Below are positions 12,986 to 13,424 of a stretch of 13,424 bases of DNA, one piece after another (position 1 is the stretch's first letter; each line of letters begins with the position of its first letter). The notes below the pieces were generated by a model. The model did not search any database and had not been told where the DNA came from. It was given only the letters and a program-made list of their open reading frames with translations. A program made the position numbers and the translations under genes. Location of the stretch: assembly GCA_021789735.1 (NCBI GenBank), contig JAJYJB010000071.1, positions 1 to 13,424 on the forward strand. Reading direction: 5' to 3'. This DNA is from Nitrospirota bacterium (GTDB lineage: Bacteria > Nitrospirota > Thermodesulfovibrionia > Thermodesulfovibrionales > JdFR-88).

Positions 12986-13318
12986 TTTTTCCGCCCCTTC
13001 GGGCAGGCGTAAAAGCTCTCCCATTTTTTCGGTCAGGGACTCGAATTCTCCGCAAAGCCCAATGAAATGCTTATGGGCCGCAACATCTTTTTGGGCCTGC
13101 TCTAATTCCTCTGGCGTGGTCAGACGATATCCAACCGTCTTATTGCCCTCTCTACGTGAAAAAAGATGATAAGGACCTCTGGTGACTGGTTCTTTCTTCC
13201 CTTTATGACGGACTTTCATATACTGCTCGTTGATCGTGCCTCTGCGCATGGAGCGAATGGAACGCATCTCTTCCAAGATTGCATTGCGGCGGGTTTCGAT
13301 TTCACTGACAGTGCTCAT
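12968..13318 (-). CDS. DUF6788-family protein, first frame of an IS remnant
   Basis: The 116-residue product has the DUF6788 pattern: a helical start, then GTINEQYMKVRHKGKKE, GPYHLFSRREGNKTVGYRL, and a long terminal helix. Many relatives carry a CGKPxCxC cysteine motif in the middle, replaced here by VRHKGKKEP. DUF6788 proteins are commonly found fused to or beside transposases; their function is not established. The ATG at 13318 has GGAGGGG about 4 nt upstream. It ends in LPEGAEKKLLKS, but at the A8 run (GAA AAA AAA CTG) a -1 slip would continue into the transposase-like frame. The upstream promoter overlaps a palindrome, so it may regulate itself or be repressed. Family call is by pattern. 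Confidence 0.65.
   Translation of the reverse strand: MSTVSEIETRRNAILEEMRSIRSMRRGTINEQYMKVRHKGKKEPVTRGPYHLFSRREGNKTVGYRLTTPEELEQAQKDVAAHKHFIGLCGEFESLTEKMGELLRLPEGAEKKLLKS
12983..12990 (-). promoter_or_regulatory. A8 slippery run, candidate -1 frameshift site
   Basis: Minus-strand codons GAA AAA AAA CTG allow tandem slippage of AAA codons back by one base, giving EKK-TAEIL in place of EKK-LLKS. This is the kind of site used for programmed frameshifting in insertion sequences. A plain indel is the alternative. Confidence 0.5.
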
Positions 13319-13330
13319 ACGCCCCTCCTT

Positions 13331-13354
13331 TATTGTTGGTATATATCAACAATA
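13331..13354 (-). promoter_or_regulatory. 24-bp palindromic operator candidate
   Basis: TATTGTTG (13331-13338) and CAACAATA (13347-13354) form a perfect 8-bp inverted repeat around an AT centre that is itself nearly palindromic. One arm contains the -10 box and the palindrome ends just before the Shine-Dalgarno sequence. A repressor bound here would block transcription. Confidence 0.6.
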
Positions 13355-13377
13355 AAACAGCCGAAAAAAAGAGTCAA
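13349..13377 (-). promoter_or_regulatory. Sigma70 promoter of the IS remnant
   Basis: On the minus strand TTGACT (13372-13377) and TATTGT (13349-13354) are exactly 17 bp apart, upstream of the DUF6788 gene. Transcription would begin near 13342, giving a leader of roughly 24 nt with a strong GGAGGGG ribosome site. Confidence 0.65.
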
Positions 13378-13424
13378 GAGGGGGAACCCACAAATCTGAC
13401 GCAGGCCCTAATAGAGATACAAAG

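Larger units (their letters stand above)
12828..13377 (-). mobile_element. 5' remnant of an ISKra4-like insertion sequence
   Basis: The promoter, operator palindrome, DUF6788 frame, A8 slippery site and transposase N-terminus are contiguous and in the order expected for the 5' part of an IS with a frameshifted transposase. The catalytic part is missing. I could not identify terminal inverted repeats or a target duplication, so the outer boundaries are only those of the recognised parts. Confidence 0.45.

Noticed and set aside
12770..13012. 80-codon plus-strand frame near AAAGGAG at 12740-12746
   Set aside because: It has a purine run upstream but is antisense to the transposase fragment, and its residues have no recognisable pattern.

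Overview
The window looks like chromosomal DNA of a GC-rich bacterium with a Gram-negative-like gene complement. It carries sigma70-type promoters, makes isoprenoids by the MEP pathway, has an HD-GYP c-di-GMP phosphodiesterase and has B12-dependent radical SAM enzymes. The host genes favour AGG for arginine and ATA for isoleucine. That mix suits a Nitrospirota-like or deltaproteobacterial-grade lineage, but this placement is a weak inference. I see no rRNA, tRNA or CRISPR array.

Layout. Positions 1-256 hold a sigma70 promoter and a structured 5' leader for a small helix-hairpin-helix protein (257-505, +). A GC-rich hairpin separates it from a convergent minus-strand pair: a WalJ/YycJ-like metallo-beta-lactamase-fold hydrolase (921-1682) followed by a SUI1/YciH-family translation factor (565-906). 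After a 270-bp gap with a strong hairpin comes a large minus-strand membrane sensor with two TM helices, two PAS domains, two GAF domains and an HD-GYP domain (2013-4610). A short divergent promoter region then leads to the plus-strand housekeeping cluster guaA - ispA - dxs - small zinc-ribbon protein (4748-9426). These make GMP, then C15-type prenyl diphosphate and its MEP-pathway precursor.

A small minus-strand DUF2007-like protein (9406-9657) overlaps the zinc-ribbon gene tail to tail. It is followed by two convergent B12-binding radical SAM genes. The first (9882-11210, +) has codon usage unlike its neighbours and looks recently acquired; the second (11234-12532, -) looks native. The right end (12828-13377) carries the 5' part of a probable ISKra4-like insertion sequence. 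It consists of a DUF6788 gene that joins, through a -1 shift at an A8 run, a truncated transposase N-terminus. A clear promoter with an overlapping palindromic operator lies in front of it.

The most notable pattern is regulatory. Three unlinked or divergent genes (the MBL-fold hydrolase, the HD-GYP sensor and guaA) have good sigma70 -10 boxes only 8-11 nt before the ATG and no Shine-Dalgarno sequence, implying leaderless or nearly leaderless mRNAs. Genes inside operons keep normal Shine-Dalgarno sequences. A SUI1-family initiation factor is encoded in the same window; a link between the two is speculative. The other candidate for undescribed biology is the pair of orphan B12-radical SAM enzymes. 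I found no complete multi-gene system that is clearly new.
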